In this document: positions 53,993-63,972 of the stretch, piece after piece
Layout: every line of letters begins with the position of its first letter
Position numbering within the stretch: the first letter of the stretch is position 1
DNA from: Phototrophicus methaneseepsis
GTDB lineage: Bacteria > Chloroflexota > Anaerolineae > Aggregatilineales > Phototrophicaceae
DNA: 64,000 nt
Assembly: GCF_015500095.1 (NCBI RefSeq)
Contig: NZ_CP062983.1
Span: 4,216,001-4,280,000, forward strand
Reading direction: 5' to 3'
Made by a program: the position numbers and the translations under genes
Notes under the pieces: generated by a model
Seen by the model: the letters and a program-made list of their open reading frames with translations, nothing else
Databases searched by the model: none
Told to the model about the DNA's origin: nothing

Positions 53993-55053
53993 TGCCGCTG
54001 CAAACCTCAACAATCACAGACGAAGCTGCCGAGACCTTGCTGCATAACCTGGTCGCAACGCCAAGCCAATCCACACAGGAGAGCGCCGCTACCAGCTACC
54101 TCACCCATTGGATGAATCAGCATAGTTATGATGAGGCCTTCGTTGATGAAGCAGGTAACGCGATCGGCATTATTGGCAGTGGCAGCCGTGATGTGATCCT
54201 GCTGGGGCATATTGATACGTTCAGTGGCAATCCACCCGTACACGTCAATGGCCGCAATCTATATGGGCGCGGTAGTGTCGATGCCAAAGGGCCCCTGGCA
54301 ACGTTCGCCGCAGCGGCCCGCCGTGCCAAATTAGCCGAAGACGTCCGCGTAATCGTCATCGGGGCTGTGGAAGAAGAAGCCGCCAGCAGCAAAGGCGCTC
54401 GTTATGCCGCGACCCAGTATCAGCCTGAGTTTTGCATCATTGGGGAGCCTTCTCAATGGGACCGCATGACGTTGGGCTATAAGGGCCGCTTGCTGATTGA
54501 CTGGCGTTGGGAAGGCGCACTCGCACACAGTGCAGGCGATGTTGCCAGCGCCCCGGAACAGGGATTTGCTTATTGGCGGCGCGTAGTTGACTATACGAAT
54601 ACTTTCAATGGGGATGAAACGCGCATTTTTGGCCGCCTGGACGCGACACTACAGGCCATCAACAGCGGCATCCATGGCGCACATGGTTGGTGCGATGTCA
54701 CTGTGGGCTTTCGCCTGCCACCTTCGGCAGACCCGCATGCCATCGCCGCAGATTTAGAAGACGACAATGCCACGACCCGTGCCTATGGGCATGAAGTCGC
54801 CTTTTTAGCAGATCGTGACACATCCCTTGCGAGAGCTTTCCGGGGTGCAATCCGAGCCAACGGGGGAACGCCCCGTTTTGTCCACAAAACAGGTACCAGC
54901 GATATGAATATCGTCGGCCCGTTGTGGAACTGCCCAATCCTGGCTTACGGGCCCGGAGATTCCGCACTCGACCATACACCGGACGAGCACATCAATTTTG
55001 ACGAATATCTGCGTGCGATTGACGTGTTAGTCGCCGCCCTGGAACGCCTTTAG
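53989..55053 (+). CDS. lysK: LysW-lysine hydrolase
   Basis: M20-family metallopeptidase of 354 aa that releases lysine from LysW. Metal ligands and catalytic residues: GHIDTF, GRGSVDAKGPL (bridging Asp), and EEEAASSKGA (catalytic Glu pair); a His ligand lies near the C-terminus (LDHTPDEHI). The start could be either of two adjacent ATGs (53989 or 53992). Confidence 0.93.
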   Translation: MMPLQTSTITDEAAETLLHNLVATPSQSTQESAATSYLTHWMNQHSYDEAFVDEAGNAIGIIGSGSRDVILLGHIDTFSGNPPVHVNGRNLYGRGSVDAKGPLATFAAAARRAKLAEDVRVIVIGAVEEEAASSKGARYAATQYQPEFCIIGEPSQWDRMTLGYKGRLLIDWRWEGALAHSAGDVASAPEQGFAYWRRVVDYTNTFNGDETRIFGRLDATLQAINSGIHGAHGWCDVTVGFRLPPSADPHAIAADLEDDNATTRAYGHEVAFLADRDTSLARAFRGAIRANGGTPRFVHKTGTSDMNIVGPLWNCPILAYGPGDSALDHTPDEHINFDEYLRAIDVLVAALERL

Positions 55054-55066
55054 GAGCGAGTTCATC

Positions 55067-56221
55067 ATGCCTTTGCATAACTTCCATATTATCGAAAGTA
55101 CCTTGCGAGAGGGTGAGCAGTTCAGCACAGCCACCTTCACCACCGCCCAAAAAATTGAAATCGCCACCCTGCTGGATCAATTCGGCGTAGAAATGCTGGA
55201 GATGACCTCTCCCTGCGCTTCACCCCGTAGCGAAGCCGACATCCGTGCAGTCCTGGCGGAAAATCTTAATCTACGCGTCCTGACCCACGTCCGCTGCACG
55301 CGCGAAGATGCTCAGCGCGCCATTGATACCGGCGTTCATGGTGTCGATATCGTGATTGGCACCTCCCCCCAATTGATGACGCACAGCCACGGCAAAGACA
55401 TCCGCCAGATTATCGACCTGGCCGCTGATGTACTCTCTTTCGTACGGGAACAAAGCCCGGATATTATCCTGCGCTTTAGCACGGAAGATAGCTTTCGCAG
55501 TAGTGAGGCCGACCTGATGCGCGTTTACCTGGCTATTGCGGATCTGGGACTTGTCAACCGCCTGGGTATCGCCGATACCGTCGGAGTCGCCATGCCAAGC
55601 CAGGTCTGGCGGCTGGTGAACCAGCTTGTACGTATGACGGGGCTGGATATTGAGTTCCACGGTCATAATGACAGCGGATGTGCCATCGCTAACGCGGCCG
55701 CCGCGCTTGAAGCTGGGGCTACGCACGTCGACACAACCGTTTTAGGCCTGGGTGAGCGTAACGGCATCACGCCGCTGGGTGGTTTGATTGCACGCTTGTA
55801 CACGCTCAACCGCGATTACGTCAGCCGCTACAATTTACCTCTGCTGCCACAAATCGACCGTCTCATCGCAGATATTTGCCAATTGGACATTCCATTTAGC
55901 AACTACATTACGGGTTCAAGCGCGTTTACGCATAAAGCAGGCATCCACGCCAAAGGCGTCCTGGCAGACCCGGAGACTTATGAAGCAATCAATCCAGGGG
56001 ACTTCGGCTTGACGCGTGAGATCAGCATCGGCCATCACCTAACGGGCTGGAATGCTGTGCGCAACCGGGCGCAATCGCTTGGCCTCAACCTCGATGATCA
56101 GACGCTGCGCGCCATCACACAGACCATTAAACAGCAGGCTGATGATAACGCACTCACACCGCAAGAGATTGACGACCTGCTGATGGAAGCCAGCTTGCAA
56201 ACAGCCGGAGGCCTTGCATGA
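55067..56221 (+). CDS. lysS: Homocitrate synthase
   Basis: DRE-TIM metallolyase of 384 aa that condenses 2-oxoglutarate and acetyl-CoA, the entry step of the aminoadipate pathway. The catalytic ESTLREGEQ is at residues ~9-17, the metal site EFHGHNDSG supplies the HxH, and [12 protein letters not shown] is typical of homocitrate and isopropylmalate synthases. The context with lysT/U and LysW genes favours homocitrate synthase. There is no separate ~100-aa LeuA regulatory domain, so feedback control would have to occur within the catalytic fold as in Thermus-type enzymes. AGGAG precedes the ATG. Confidence 0.9.
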   Translation: MPLHNFHIIESTLREGEQFSTATFTTAQKIEIATLLDQFGVEMLEMTSPCASPRSEADIRAVLAENLNLRVLTHVRCTREDAQRAIDTGVHGVDIVIGTSPQLMTHSHGKDIRQIIDLAADVLSFVREQSPDIILRFSTEDSFRSSEADLMRVYLAIADLGLVNRLGIADTVGVAMPSQVWRLVNQLVRMTGLDIEFHGHNDSGCAIANAAAALEAGATHVDTTVLGLGERNGITPLGGLIARLYTLNRDYVSRYNLPLLPQIDRLIADICQLDIPFSNYITGSSAFTHKAGIHAKGVLADPETYEAINPGDFGLTREISIGHHLTGWNAVRNRAQSLGLNLDDQTLRAITQTIKQQADDNALTPQEIDDLLMEASLQTAGGLA

Positions 56222-57504
56222 GTGGCCTTACCTTTGTCGAAAAAGCGCTAGCACGTGCTGCTGGCGTCGCAGAAGCCCACGCGGGCGATGTGCTGGACGT
56301 CACGCCGGATCTCATCTTCAGCCATGATAACAGCGCGGCAATCCGGCGCATATTCCTTGAAACAGGCTTTGAACGGATTGCACGGCCAGACCGCATTGCG
56401 ATCACACTCGACCACGCGGCCCCGGCCCCAACCACACAGCACGCTCAGAACCATGCGGAAATCCGCGCCTGGGTACGGGAACAGAGCATCGCTCATTTCT
56501 TTGAAGTTGGGCGTGGCATCTGCCATCAGGTCATCAGTGAAGAAGCTTTAATCCTACCGGGCGAAGTGATCCTCGGTGCGGATAGCCACAGCACACATTT
56601 TGGCTGGTTAGGGGCCTTCGGCATGGGGGTTGGTCGTACAGAAATGGCCGCCCTATGGGCGACAGGCCAGCTCTGGCTGCAAGTGCCGGAATCCATGCGC
56701 ATCACTTTGACGGGTCAATTCCAACCAGGCGTGACCACCAAAGACCTGGCCCTCTACATCCTGGGACGCTGGGGCGCTGACGGAGGCCAATACCGCGCCC
56801 TTGAATTTACAGGCGACGCGATCCGCACCCTATCGCTGGATCAACGTGCATCGCTGCCAAATATGATGGCTGAATTCGGTGCTATGAGCGCTTATATGCA
56901 CCCGGACCAAGCCATCTTCGATTATCTCGCATCCAACCAGCAGCGCGATTATACGCCCCTCTATCCAGATGACGATGCCATTTACAGTGATGACCACACC
57001 ATAGATCTCTCATCACTGGAGCCACAAATTGCCCTGCCACATAACCCTGATAACGTCGTAACGCTCTCAGAAGTCTTGGGGCGTCCGGTACAGCAGGCAT
57101 TCATCGGCACCTGCACCAATGGCCGCTATGAAGACCTCGCTGCGGCGGCAGAAGTCCTGCGCGGTCAGCACGTCGTCGTACGGACCATCATCATACCTGC
57201 CAGCCGCGACGTGCTCTTGCGCGCCACAGAAACAGGCGTCCTGCAAACACTTATCGAAGCAGGAGCCACCATCAACACACCGGGGTGCGGCCCCTGTATG
57301 GGCAATCATCTGGGCATCCCAGCACCAGAAGAGGCCACCATCAGCACAGGTAACCGCAACTTCCGGGGGCGCATGGGCACGCGCGAATCCGATATTTACC
57401 TGGCGAATCCAGCCGTTGTAGCCGCCAGTGCCATCACCGGGCAGATTACTGCACCACAAACAATCCTGAACAACAATGCCAATCTGCAAGGAGCCAGCTT
57501 ATGA
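56218..57504 (+). CDS. lysT: Homoaconitase large subunit
   Basis: Iron-sulfur dehydratase large subunit of 428 aa (LeuC/LysT family) that acts with LysU on homocitrate and homoaconitate. Cluster ligands: [10 protein letters not shown] (one Cys) and TPGCGPCMG (two Cys). The [11 protein letters not shown] motif is present. ATGA overlap with the synthase and again with lysU. LeuC is the alternative by sequence, but context supports LysT. Confidence 0.9.
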   Translation: MSGLTFVEKALARAAGVAEAHAGDVLDVTPDLIFSHDNSAAIRRIFLETGFERIARPDRIAITLDHAAPAPTTQHAQNHAEIRAWVREQSIAHFFEVGRGICHQVISEEALILPGEVILGADSHSTHFGWLGAFGMGVGRTEMAALWATGQLWLQVPESMRITLTGQFQPGVTTKDLALYILGRWGADGGQYRALEFTGDAIRTLSLDQRASLPNMMAEFGAMSAYMHPDQAIFDYLASNQQRDYTPLYPDDDAIYSDDHTIDLSSLEPQIALPHNPDNVVTLSEVLGRPVQQAFIGTCTNGRYEDLAAAAEVLRGQHVVVRTIIIPASRDVLLRATETGVLQTLIEAGATINTPGCGPCMGNHLGIPAPEEATISTGNRNFRGRMGTRESDIYLANPAVVAASAITGQITAPQTILNNNANLQGASL

Positions 57505-57995
57505 GCACCCATCGTGTCTGGGTTTATGGCGATCATGTCAATACAGATGTGATCTTCCCCGGTAAATTCACATATACACTCAAAGACCCGCAAGCAATGG
57601 CTGACGTCGCCTTACAAGACCTGGACCCGACCTTTGCGTCAGAGGTCCAGGAAGGTGATGTTATTGTAGCCGGGCGCAATTGGGGGTGTGGCAGCAGCCG
57701 CGAACAAGCTGTGACGGCGCTCAAATATAATGGCATCCGCATCATTATCGCGGAGTCTTTTGGCGGCCTGTACTTCCGCAATTGCATCAACCAGGGCGTC
57801 CACCCCATTGTCTGCCCTGGGCTGGTAGCACACCTCCAGACAGGGGATACCATCGAGATTGATCTGGAAGAAAACGCCATCATCGCTGGCAATACGGTCT
57901 ATCGTATCCCCTCACTCTCCTCCACAGTACAGGCAATCCTCCAGGCAGGTGGGCTGGTGCCCATGTTACAGCGCAGGACAGGGCGACTTGCTTAA
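57501..57995 (+). CDS. lysU: Homoaconitase small subunit
   Basis: Swivelling domain subunit of 164 aa (LeuD/LysU family). The substrate-determining loop is at [18 protein letters not shown], and the conserved [13 protein letters not shown] follows near residue 55. Last gene of the operon; about 230 nt of non-coding sequence precede the next gene and no clear terminator follows. Confidence 0.9.
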   Translation: MSTHRVWVYGDHVNTDVIFPGKFTYTLKDPQAMADVALQDLDPTFASEVQEGDVIVAGRNWGCGSSREQAVTALKYNGIRIIIAESFGGLYFRNCINQGVHPIVCPGLVAHLQTGDTIEIDLEENAIIAGNTVYRIPSLSSTVQAILQAGGLVPMLQRRTGRLA

Positions 57996-58080
57996 TTTTA
58001 CAACTTCAGTCTAATACTAGACACATAATCAATTCTGTAACCGTAAAATGAGTCCCAGATTGGAAATCCGAAACGTTTTA

Positions 58081-58106
58081 GTCTGTATCCTTGCAAATAT
58101 ACAGAC
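58081..58106. promoter_or_regulatory. Operator-like inverted repeat 1 upstream of the sugar ABC operon
   Basis: Perfect 8-bp inverted repeat GTCTGTAT ... ATACAGAC (58081-58088 and 58099-58106) with a 10-bp spacer. Its centre is 32 bp from that of the next inverted repeat. Confidence 0.5.
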
Positions 58107-58115
58107 AGATTCGTA

Positions 58116-58135
58116 CAATGTATACAAATACATTG
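58116..58135. promoter_or_regulatory. Operator-like inverted repeat 2 upstream of the sugar ABC operon
   Basis: Perfect 8-bp inverted repeat CAATGTAT-acaa-ATACATTG, 95 bp before the binding-protein gene. Sugar operons are often controlled by LacI- or GntR-type dimers that bind such sites. No regulator gene lies nearby. Confidence 0.55.
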
Positions 58136-58229
58136 GAGACACAGCTTTTGTGCCAGAAAATGTACTTATAGCGTGTTTAGCGCTGAGAAAAACCTTTTAC
58201 TGCACTATTGGATTACATAGGAGAACTTT

Positions 58230-59591
58230 ATGATGAAGAAGTATTTGTCACTTCTCGTTGTGGCACTGCTCCTGTTGGCAGTGATGCCAGCAAGTGCACA
58301 AGATTTGATTTTCGAAGTCGGCGAAGGCGACTTTAGTTGGGATAGCTACCAAGAATTTGCCGACGCTTACGACTTCAGCGGCCAGGAAGTTGAAATCTTT
58401 GGCCCCTGGATCGGTGAAGACCAGGAATTGGTCGAGAGCGTGATCGCTTACTTCGAAGATGCAACCGGCGCAACCGTCAACTACGCGGGTTCCGACAGCT
58501 TCGAACAGCAGATTATTATCGATGTTGAAGCCGGTAGCCCGCCCAACATCGCCATCTTCCCGCAGCCAGGTCTGGCAGCAAACGTCGCTGCTGACGGTGG
58601 TCTGGTCTCCCTAGGCGATGAAACACGCCAATGGGTCCTGGATAACTATGCTGCTGGTCAGTCCTGGGTTGACCTGGGTACCTACGCCAATGCAGAAGGC
58701 GAAGATGACTTCTATGGTTTCTTCTACAAAGTCGACCTGAAGAGCATCGTCTGGTACGTGCCGGATAACTTCACCGATGCTGGTTACGAAGTCCCGGAAA
58801 CAATGGAAGACCTGATCGCACTGAGCGAACAGATCGTTGCTGACGGTGGCACCCCCTGGTGCATCGGCCTGGGTAGCGGTGACGCCACCGGTTGGCCTGC
58901 AACAGACTGGGTCGAAGACCTGATGCTGCGCCTGTATCCCCCGGAAACATACGATGCATGGGTCACCAATGAACTGGCCTTCAACAGCCCAGAAGTTGTT
59001 GACGCAATTGAGACCTTCGGCATGTTCTCCAAGAACGACGAATGGGTCAATGGTGGCGCCGCTGCTGCTGCTTCCACCGACTTCCGTGATGCTCCGGCTG
59101 GCCTGTTCACAGTCCCGCCACAGTGCTACCTGCACCGTCAGGCGAGCTTCATCACATCCTTCTTCCCTGAAGATGTGGAACTGGGCACGGACGTAGACTT
59201 CTTCTACTTCCCGTCATATGCAGAAAAAGACCTGGGTAACCCGGTCCTCGGCGCTGGTACCCTGTGGGCAATCACAGAAGACAGTGACGTTGCACGTGGC
59301 TTCCTGGAATTCCTGAAGACCCCGATTTCCAACGAAATCTGGATGGCTCAGAGTGGTTTCCTCAGCCCGCACACTGGTGTGAACTTGGATACCTATGCCA
59401 ATGACACGCTCCGCGGCCAGGGTGAAATTCTGCTGAACGCAACAACCTTCCGCTTCGACGGCTCCGACCTGATGCCAGGTGCCATTGGCGCTGGTGCATT
59501 CTGGACCGCAATGGTGGACTTCGTCAGCGGCGCTGACGCTCAGGAAGTTGCCGACCAGGTCCAGGCAGCATGGGACGCTATTAGCGAATAG
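58230..59591 (+). CDS. Sugar ABC transporter substrate-binding protein (alpha-glucoside type)
   Basis: Extracytoplasmic solute-binding protein of 453 aa (family 1, AglE-like). A classic signal peptide ends at ASAQD (about residue 23). There is no lipobox Cys, so anchoring must be by other means if it exists. The mature protein is acidic and rich in aromatic residues, as in sugar binders. Strong TAGGAG 7 nt before the tandem ATGs. Codon choice looks more uniform than in neighbours, consistent with high expression. It heads a three-gene operon with two permeases. Confidence 0.9.
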   Translation: MMKKYLSLLVVALLLLAVMPASAQDLIFEVGEGDFSWDSYQEFADAYDFSGQEVEIFGPWIGEDQELVESVIAYFEDATGATVNYAGSDSFEQQIIIDVEAGSPPNIAIFPQPGLAANVAADGGLVSLGDETRQWVLDNYAAGQSWVDLGTYANAEGEDDFYGFFYKVDLKSIVWYVPDNFTDAGYEVPETMEDLIALSEQIVADGGTPWCIGLGSGDATGWPATDWVEDLMLRLYPPETYDAWVTNELAFNSPEVVDAIETFGMFSKNDEWVNGGAAAAASTDFRDAPAGLFTVPPQCYLHRQASFITSFFPEDVELGTDVDFFYFPSYAEKDLGNPVLGAGTLWAITEDSDVARGFLEFLKTPISNEIWMAQSGFLSPHTGVNLDTYANDTLRGQGEILLNATTFRFDGSDLMPGAIGAGAFWTAMVDFVSGADAQEVADQVQAAWDAISE

Positions 59592-59710
59592 TAACCCAAC
59601 GCTGTTAGACTGTACGTAGACAATGTGGGTGGCCTGTGTGTCACCCCATTGTTTATCTGGTGGTGCCGTCACCATCATTAGATAGAAACTTATAGGCACA
59701 GGTTATCATT

Positions 59711-60739
59711 ATGGACCTTAATTTTGAGAATGTCATCAATGCGGTGATCGCTATTGTGATCGGCGTTGGGGCATTGATCATCTACTTCTTCGGCTCCAAC
59801 TGGCTGCTGGATAACATCTTCAGAGATGTTGTCAGAGAAGATGGACATGTCGAAAAGAGTAGAGAAAGCATCCGTGAGGCTATCCGCCCCTGGTTGTTTG
59901 TGGGGCCAGCTATCATCTTGCTAGGCCTTTACCTGGTATACCCGGCCATCCAAACAGTGATTCTCAGCTTCTTCGACGAAAACGGCAACGAATTCGTCGG
60001 TTTACGCAATTATCAGTGGGCCATCAATGATGGTGAGTTCCGTCAGGCGGTTACCAACAATATTCTCTGGCTCGTTATCGTACCGGCGGCAAGCACCGCA
60101 ATTGGTCTTTTGGTCGCCGTATTGGCGGATCGCGTCCGGTGGGGCAATATTGCCAAATCGCTCGTCTTCACGCCGATGGCGATCTCCTTCGTGGGTGCCA
60201 GCGTGATCTGGAAGTTCGTCTATGATTATCGTGGACCCAACAACCCCCAGATCGGCGTGCTCAACGGTATCGTGCAAGCCCTGGGTGGCGAGCCACAAGC
60301 CTGGATCACGATCACGCCATTTCTTAACAGCTTCTTGTTGATGATCATCCTCATCTGGATTCAAACCGGTTTTGCGATGGTCGTCCTTTCCGCAGCGTTA
60401 CGTGGCGTCCCTGAAGAGACACTTGAAGCAGCACGTATTGACGGCGCAAATGAAATCCGTATTTTCTTCAACATCATGGTGCCACAAATCATGGGTACCA
60501 TCCTCGTTGTGTGGACAACCATCACCATTACAGTGCTTAAAGTCTTCGACATTGTGCTGGCTATGACGAACGGCCAATGGGATACAGAAGTACTGGCAAA
60601 CTATATGTATGACTGGATGTTCCGAGGTGGTGGTGATTTCGGACGTGGTAGCGCGATTGCATCCGTCATTATGATTGCGGTCATTCCAATTCTTATCTGG
60701 AATGTTCGTCGCTTCCAACAAGAGGAGGCTATGCGATGA
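59711..60739 (+). CDS. Sugar ABC transporter permease 1 (AglF/MalF-like)
   Basis: Membrane permease of 342 aa. An N-terminal helix (about 10-30), a charged cytosolic stretch, then six more helices with the MetI-type domain. The EAA loop reads EAARIDGANEIRIFFNIMVPQIMG and would dock the ATPase. The TTTTxLKVFDIV-like segment near the end matches AglF proteins. It overlaps the next permease by 4 nt (ATGA). Confidence 0.92.
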   Translation: MDLNFENVINAVIAIVIGVGALIIYFFGSNWLLDNIFRDVVREDGHVEKSRESIREAIRPWLFVGPAIILLGLYLVYPAIQTVILSFFDENGNEFVGLRNYQWAINDGEFRQAVTNNILWLVIVPAASTAIGLLVAVLADRVRWGNIAKSLVFTPMAISFVGASVIWKFVYDYRGPNNPQIGVLNGIVQALGGEPQAWITITPFLNSFLLMIILIWIQTGFAMVVLSAALRGVPEETLEAARIDGANEIRIFFNIMVPQIMGTILVVWTTITITVLKVFDIVLAMTNGQWDTEVLANYMYDWMFRGGGDFGRGSAIASVIMIAVIPILIWNVRRFQQEEAMR

Positions 60740-61902
60740 GTACCAGAATCCCCTTGCTGAACATGTCAATCGGCGCGTTTTTAGCACGTGTCCTGCTGCT
60801 CATCATTGTTGTCATCTGGACAGTACCGACCTTCGGCTTGCTGATTAGTTCCTTCCGCGATAAAGATCAACTGGCTATTTCAGGCTGGTGGAATGCCCTA
60901 CAAAACGTGCAGGAAAACCAGGCAGGTCGTACCGGTGTCGCAACGGCCCAACAAGAATTAGACGGCCAATTTGTCATTAGTGGCAACGTCTTCTCCGAAG
61001 GCAGCACGCAGTCTGTTGCGTCCTTCGGCGGTGGTTTTGTACCCGGTGAGATTACAGATTATGAGCCAGGTACCGTCGTTGAGCTAGAAGATGGCACAAC
61101 GTTCAGGCTGGATGCAGATGGCACTTATGAATATGCCTCAACAGAGCCCTTCGAGCTTGACCGTGGCCTGCGCTTTTTCTATGTCGCCAATATCCCGCCT
61201 TACTTCTCGCTGGATAACTACGAAGAAGTGCTGACTTCTGAAGGGTTTGCGCAGTCCTTCATCAACACCTTCACGGTGACGATCCCGGCGACGATCATTC
61301 CAATCGTTGTTGCAGCCTTCGCCGCTTATGCCTTTGCATGGATGGAATTCCCTGGGCGTCGATTCCTGTTTGTGATCGTCGTTGGCTTGCTGGTTGTCCC
61401 GCTGCAGATGTCGCTGATCCCGCTGCTGCGTTTTTATAACACCGTGGGTGCAACCTTCGATTTCGCTGCGAAGTCTTACCCGGGTATCTGGCTGGCACAT
61501 ACTGGCTTCGGTTTACCGCTGGCTGTCTACCTGCTGCGTAACTATATTGGCGGCTTACCGCGTGAACTCATCGAATCAGCGAAGATTGATGGTGCCTCTC
61601 ACTTCCAGATCTTTACCCGCCTGGTCTTGCCGTTATCCGTGCCAGCGCTGGCATCTTTCGGCATCTTCCAGTTCTTATGGGTCTGGAATGATCTGCTCGT
61701 CGCCCTGGTCTTCCTCGGTAAACAAGCAGACCAGATCGTGATGACGTCCAAGCTGAGGGAACTGCTTGGCTCCAGAGGCGATAACTGGGAAGTATTGACC
61801 AGTAGCGCCTTCGTCTCGATCCTCGTACCGTTGATCGTCTTCTACAGCCTACAGCGTTACTTTGTACGCGGTCTGCTGGCTGGTTCGGTCAAGGGTGGCT
61901 AA
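60736..61902 (+). CDS. Sugar ABC transporter permease 2 (AglG-like, with large external loop)
   Basis: Permease of 388 aa, about 100 aa longer than MalG. The extra length is an external soluble insertion (about residues 40-145, Gly/Glu/Thr-rich) between the first and second helices, a feature of AglG/GgtD-type permeases. EAA loop: ESAKIDGASHFQIFTRLVLP. No ATPase gene follows; an MsmK/AglK-type ATPase elsewhere must energise the system. Confidence 0.92.
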   Translation: MSTRIPLLNMSIGAFLARVLLLIIVVIWTVPTFGLLISSFRDKDQLAISGWWNALQNVQENQAGRTGVATAQQELDGQFVISGNVFSEGSTQSVASFGGGFVPGEITDYEPGTVVELEDGTTFRLDADGTYEYASTEPFELDRGLRFFYVANIPPYFSLDNYEEVLTSEGFAQSFINTFTVTIPATIIPIVVAAFAAYAFAWMEFPGRRFLFVIVVGLLVVPLQMSLIPLLRFYNTVGATFDFAAKSYPGIWLAHTGFGLPLAVYLLRNYIGGLPRELIESAKIDGASHFQIFTRLVLPLSVPALASFGIFQFLWVWNDLLVALVFLGKQADQIVMTSKLRELLGSRGDNWEVLTSSAFVSILVPLIVFYSLQRYFVRGLLAGSVKGG

Positions 61903-61941
61903 TGCCCTCATTTAGATACCTATCTAACTAAGATAGCTGCG

Positions 61942-61968
61942 AAAATAGCCTCCTTATGAGGCTATTTT
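61942..61968 (+). terminator. Terminator of the sugar ABC operon
   Basis: A perfect 11-bp stem with a 5-nt loop; its 3' arm ends in a T-run. It lies 40 nt past the second permease, which confirms that no ATPase belongs to this transcript. Confidence 0.9.
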
Positions 61969-62141
61969 TATCCCTCCCTATATCCTCATCAAGTCCAGTA
62001 TTCGTGTATTTACATGTCGAATACTGGACTTGGTATGGTATCGATCTATAAAGAAAAATAACAAACGCTATAATGAATAGAAATATTTATACAATGGGTC
62101 TATAAATGGCCTTGATATTAGATTTAGTGGAATGGAACATC

Positions 62142-63893
62142 ATGAAATCCCGAATGTTATTTATCTCAGGCTTACTCCTGGTCCTGCTCGGCAGTTTGCT
62201 GGCCTGGAACGCCAACACCGATGGCGGCACCATCGAAATCAAAGATGTGCGCTTTATGGGTACAAACGGCACCCAGATGAGCGCCCTACTCTACATTCCC
62301 CCCAATGCCACCGCAGAGACACCTGCACCAGCCATCCTGGCAATCCATGGTTACATCAACTCCCGCGAGACACAGGCAGGTTATGCCATCGAATTCGCAC
62401 GGCGTGGTTATGTCGTTCTCGCTTTAGATCAAACCGGCCACGGCTATTCTGATCCGCCTGCATTTGGCAACGGGTTCGGTGGGCCAGATGGGCTTGCCTA
62501 TCTGCGCACACTCGATATTGTCGATACGGATAATATCGGCCTCGAAGGGCACTCTATGGGCGGTTGGGCCTCTGTCATCGCTGCCGGGGTCTACCCGGAT
62601 GATTACAAGGCCATCATGCTACAAGGCTCATCAACGGGCACATTTGGCGCGCCAGATGGCACCGCTGAATTCCCCCGGAACCTTGGCGTTGTCTTCAGCA
62701 CATGGGATGAATTCTCCGAATTGATGTGGAACTCCCCCACGGGCACAGGCGTCACCGAGACTGAAAAATTACAAACAGCCTTCGGCACGGATGAAGAAGT
62801 CGTCGTTGGGCAGATGTACGGGTCCATTGAAGACGGCACAGCTCGTCAGCTTTATCAGCCGACCACAACCCATCCTGGCGATCATCTCAATAGCGAAGCC
62901 ATTGGCGATGCGGTTGAATGGATGAGCATGACCCTGGAAGGCGGCAATGGCCTTGATCCAAGCAACCAGATCTGGCAAATGAACGAAATTGGTCGCCTCA
63001 TTGCCCTAGTCGGTATGGTATTGGCCATGCTTGGCTTTGGCCGGATGCTGCTCTCTACACCGTACTTCATCGACCTCGTTCGTCCGATCCCAGCCGCAAA
63101 AACCATGACAGGGCCCGCCAAATGGGTTGGCTATCTGCTGACTATCTTCATCCCCATTGTGACGTATTTCTGGCTGCAAAATCTACCGACACAGCTTGGG
63201 ATGAGCGCCAGCGCCTTCTTCCCGCAGAATATCACAACGGGTATTATGTTCTGGGCAGTCGGTAACGGCATTATCTCGCTCATCCTGTTCCTGCTCTGGC
63301 ACTTCACCTCAAACCGCAGCAGCAACGCCACGATTGAAAATTATGCTCTCGGTGGTGGGATTAGCGTGATCTTTAAATCGTTCGTACTCGCCCTTTCTAT
63401 CTTCGCCTTTGGGTACTTCCTGCTAGTACTGGCGGGGATGATCTTCACCGTTGACTTCCGCTTCTGGGTCGTCGCCATAAAGCAAATGAGCGGCTTGCAG
63501 TTCCGTATCTTCTTGCAGTACCTGCCCTTCTTCACCTTCTTCTTCCTGGTATTGGGGCTGGCATTGCATGGGCAACTGCGCCCGACGCGCAGCGACGGTA
63601 GCCCTGTCGGCCTGGGTTATGAAATGCTGGCCTATGTGGGTTTGCTGGTGCTGGGCTTCTTCGTCCTGCTGGCTGTACAGTACATCCCGCTGATGACTGG
63701 CAGCCCACTGCCATTCGGAGAATCCCTCCTGACCGTCGTCGCATTCCAGTTCATCCCACTGCTGACAATTGTCGGTGCGTTTATGGCATGGTTCTTCCGT
63801 AAGACAGGCACACTGTATACGGGGGCCTTCCTCAGTGCTATGTTCATTACGTGGGTCATCGTAGCAGGCCAGGCAACACACTTCGCCTTCTAA
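62142..63893 (+). CDS. Alpha/beta hydrolase fused to a polytopic membrane domain
   Basis: Protein of 583 aa. After an N-terminal membrane helix or signal anchor (about residues 5-25), an external alpha/beta hydrolase covers about 30-275: AIHGYINSRE oxyanion region, nucleophile Ser in GLEGHSMGGW, and a His candidate in THPGDHLNS. The remaining ~300 residues contain about eight hydrophobic helices. I recognise no transporter family in that half. ATG 62142 follows GGAA; ATG 62106 would add 12 residues and lacks a Shine-Dalgarno. Monocistronic, ended by a strong terminator. Confidence 0.8.
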   Translation: MKSRMLFISGLLLVLLGSLLAWNANTDGGTIEIKDVRFMGTNGTQMSALLYIPPNATAETPAPAILAIHGYINSRETQAGYAIEFARRGYVVLALDQTGHGYSDPPAFGNGFGGPDGLAYLRTLDIVDTDNIGLEGHSMGGWASVIAAGVYPDDYKAIMLQGSSTGTFGAPDGTAEFPRNLGVVFSTWDEFSELMWNSPTGTGVTETEKLQTAFGTDEEVVVGQMYGSIEDGTARQLYQPTTTHPGDHLNSEAIGDAVEWMSMTLEGGNGLDPSNQIWQMNEIGRLIALVGMVLAMLGFGRMLLSTPYFIDLVRPIPAAKTMTGPAKWVGYLLTIFIPIVTYFWLQNLPTQLGMSASAFFPQNITTGIMFWAVGNGIISLILFLLWHFTSNRSSNATIENYALGGGISVIFKSFVLALSIFAFGYFLLVLAGMIFTVDFRFWVVAIKQMSGLQFRIFLQYLPFFTFFFLVLGLALHGQLRPTRSDGSPVGLGYEMLAYVGLLVLGFFVLLAVQYIPLMTGSPLPFGESLLTVVAFQFIPLLTIVGAFMAWFFRKTGTLYTGAFLSAMFITWVIVAGQATHFAF

Positions 63894-63913
63894 TATGCTC
63901 GTCGTATACTATC

Positions 63914-63948
63914 AAAAAGGCCCTATCCGATATGGATAGGGCCTTTTT
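63914..63948. terminator. Bidirectional intrinsic terminator
   Basis: A perfect 15-bp stem with a 5-nt loop and A/T runs on the two sides (63914-63928 with 63934-63948). It lies between the hydrolase and an apparent converging frame at the window edge. Confidence 0.93.
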
Positions 63949-63972
63949 TCATGTGAGATTGTATAGTAGCGA

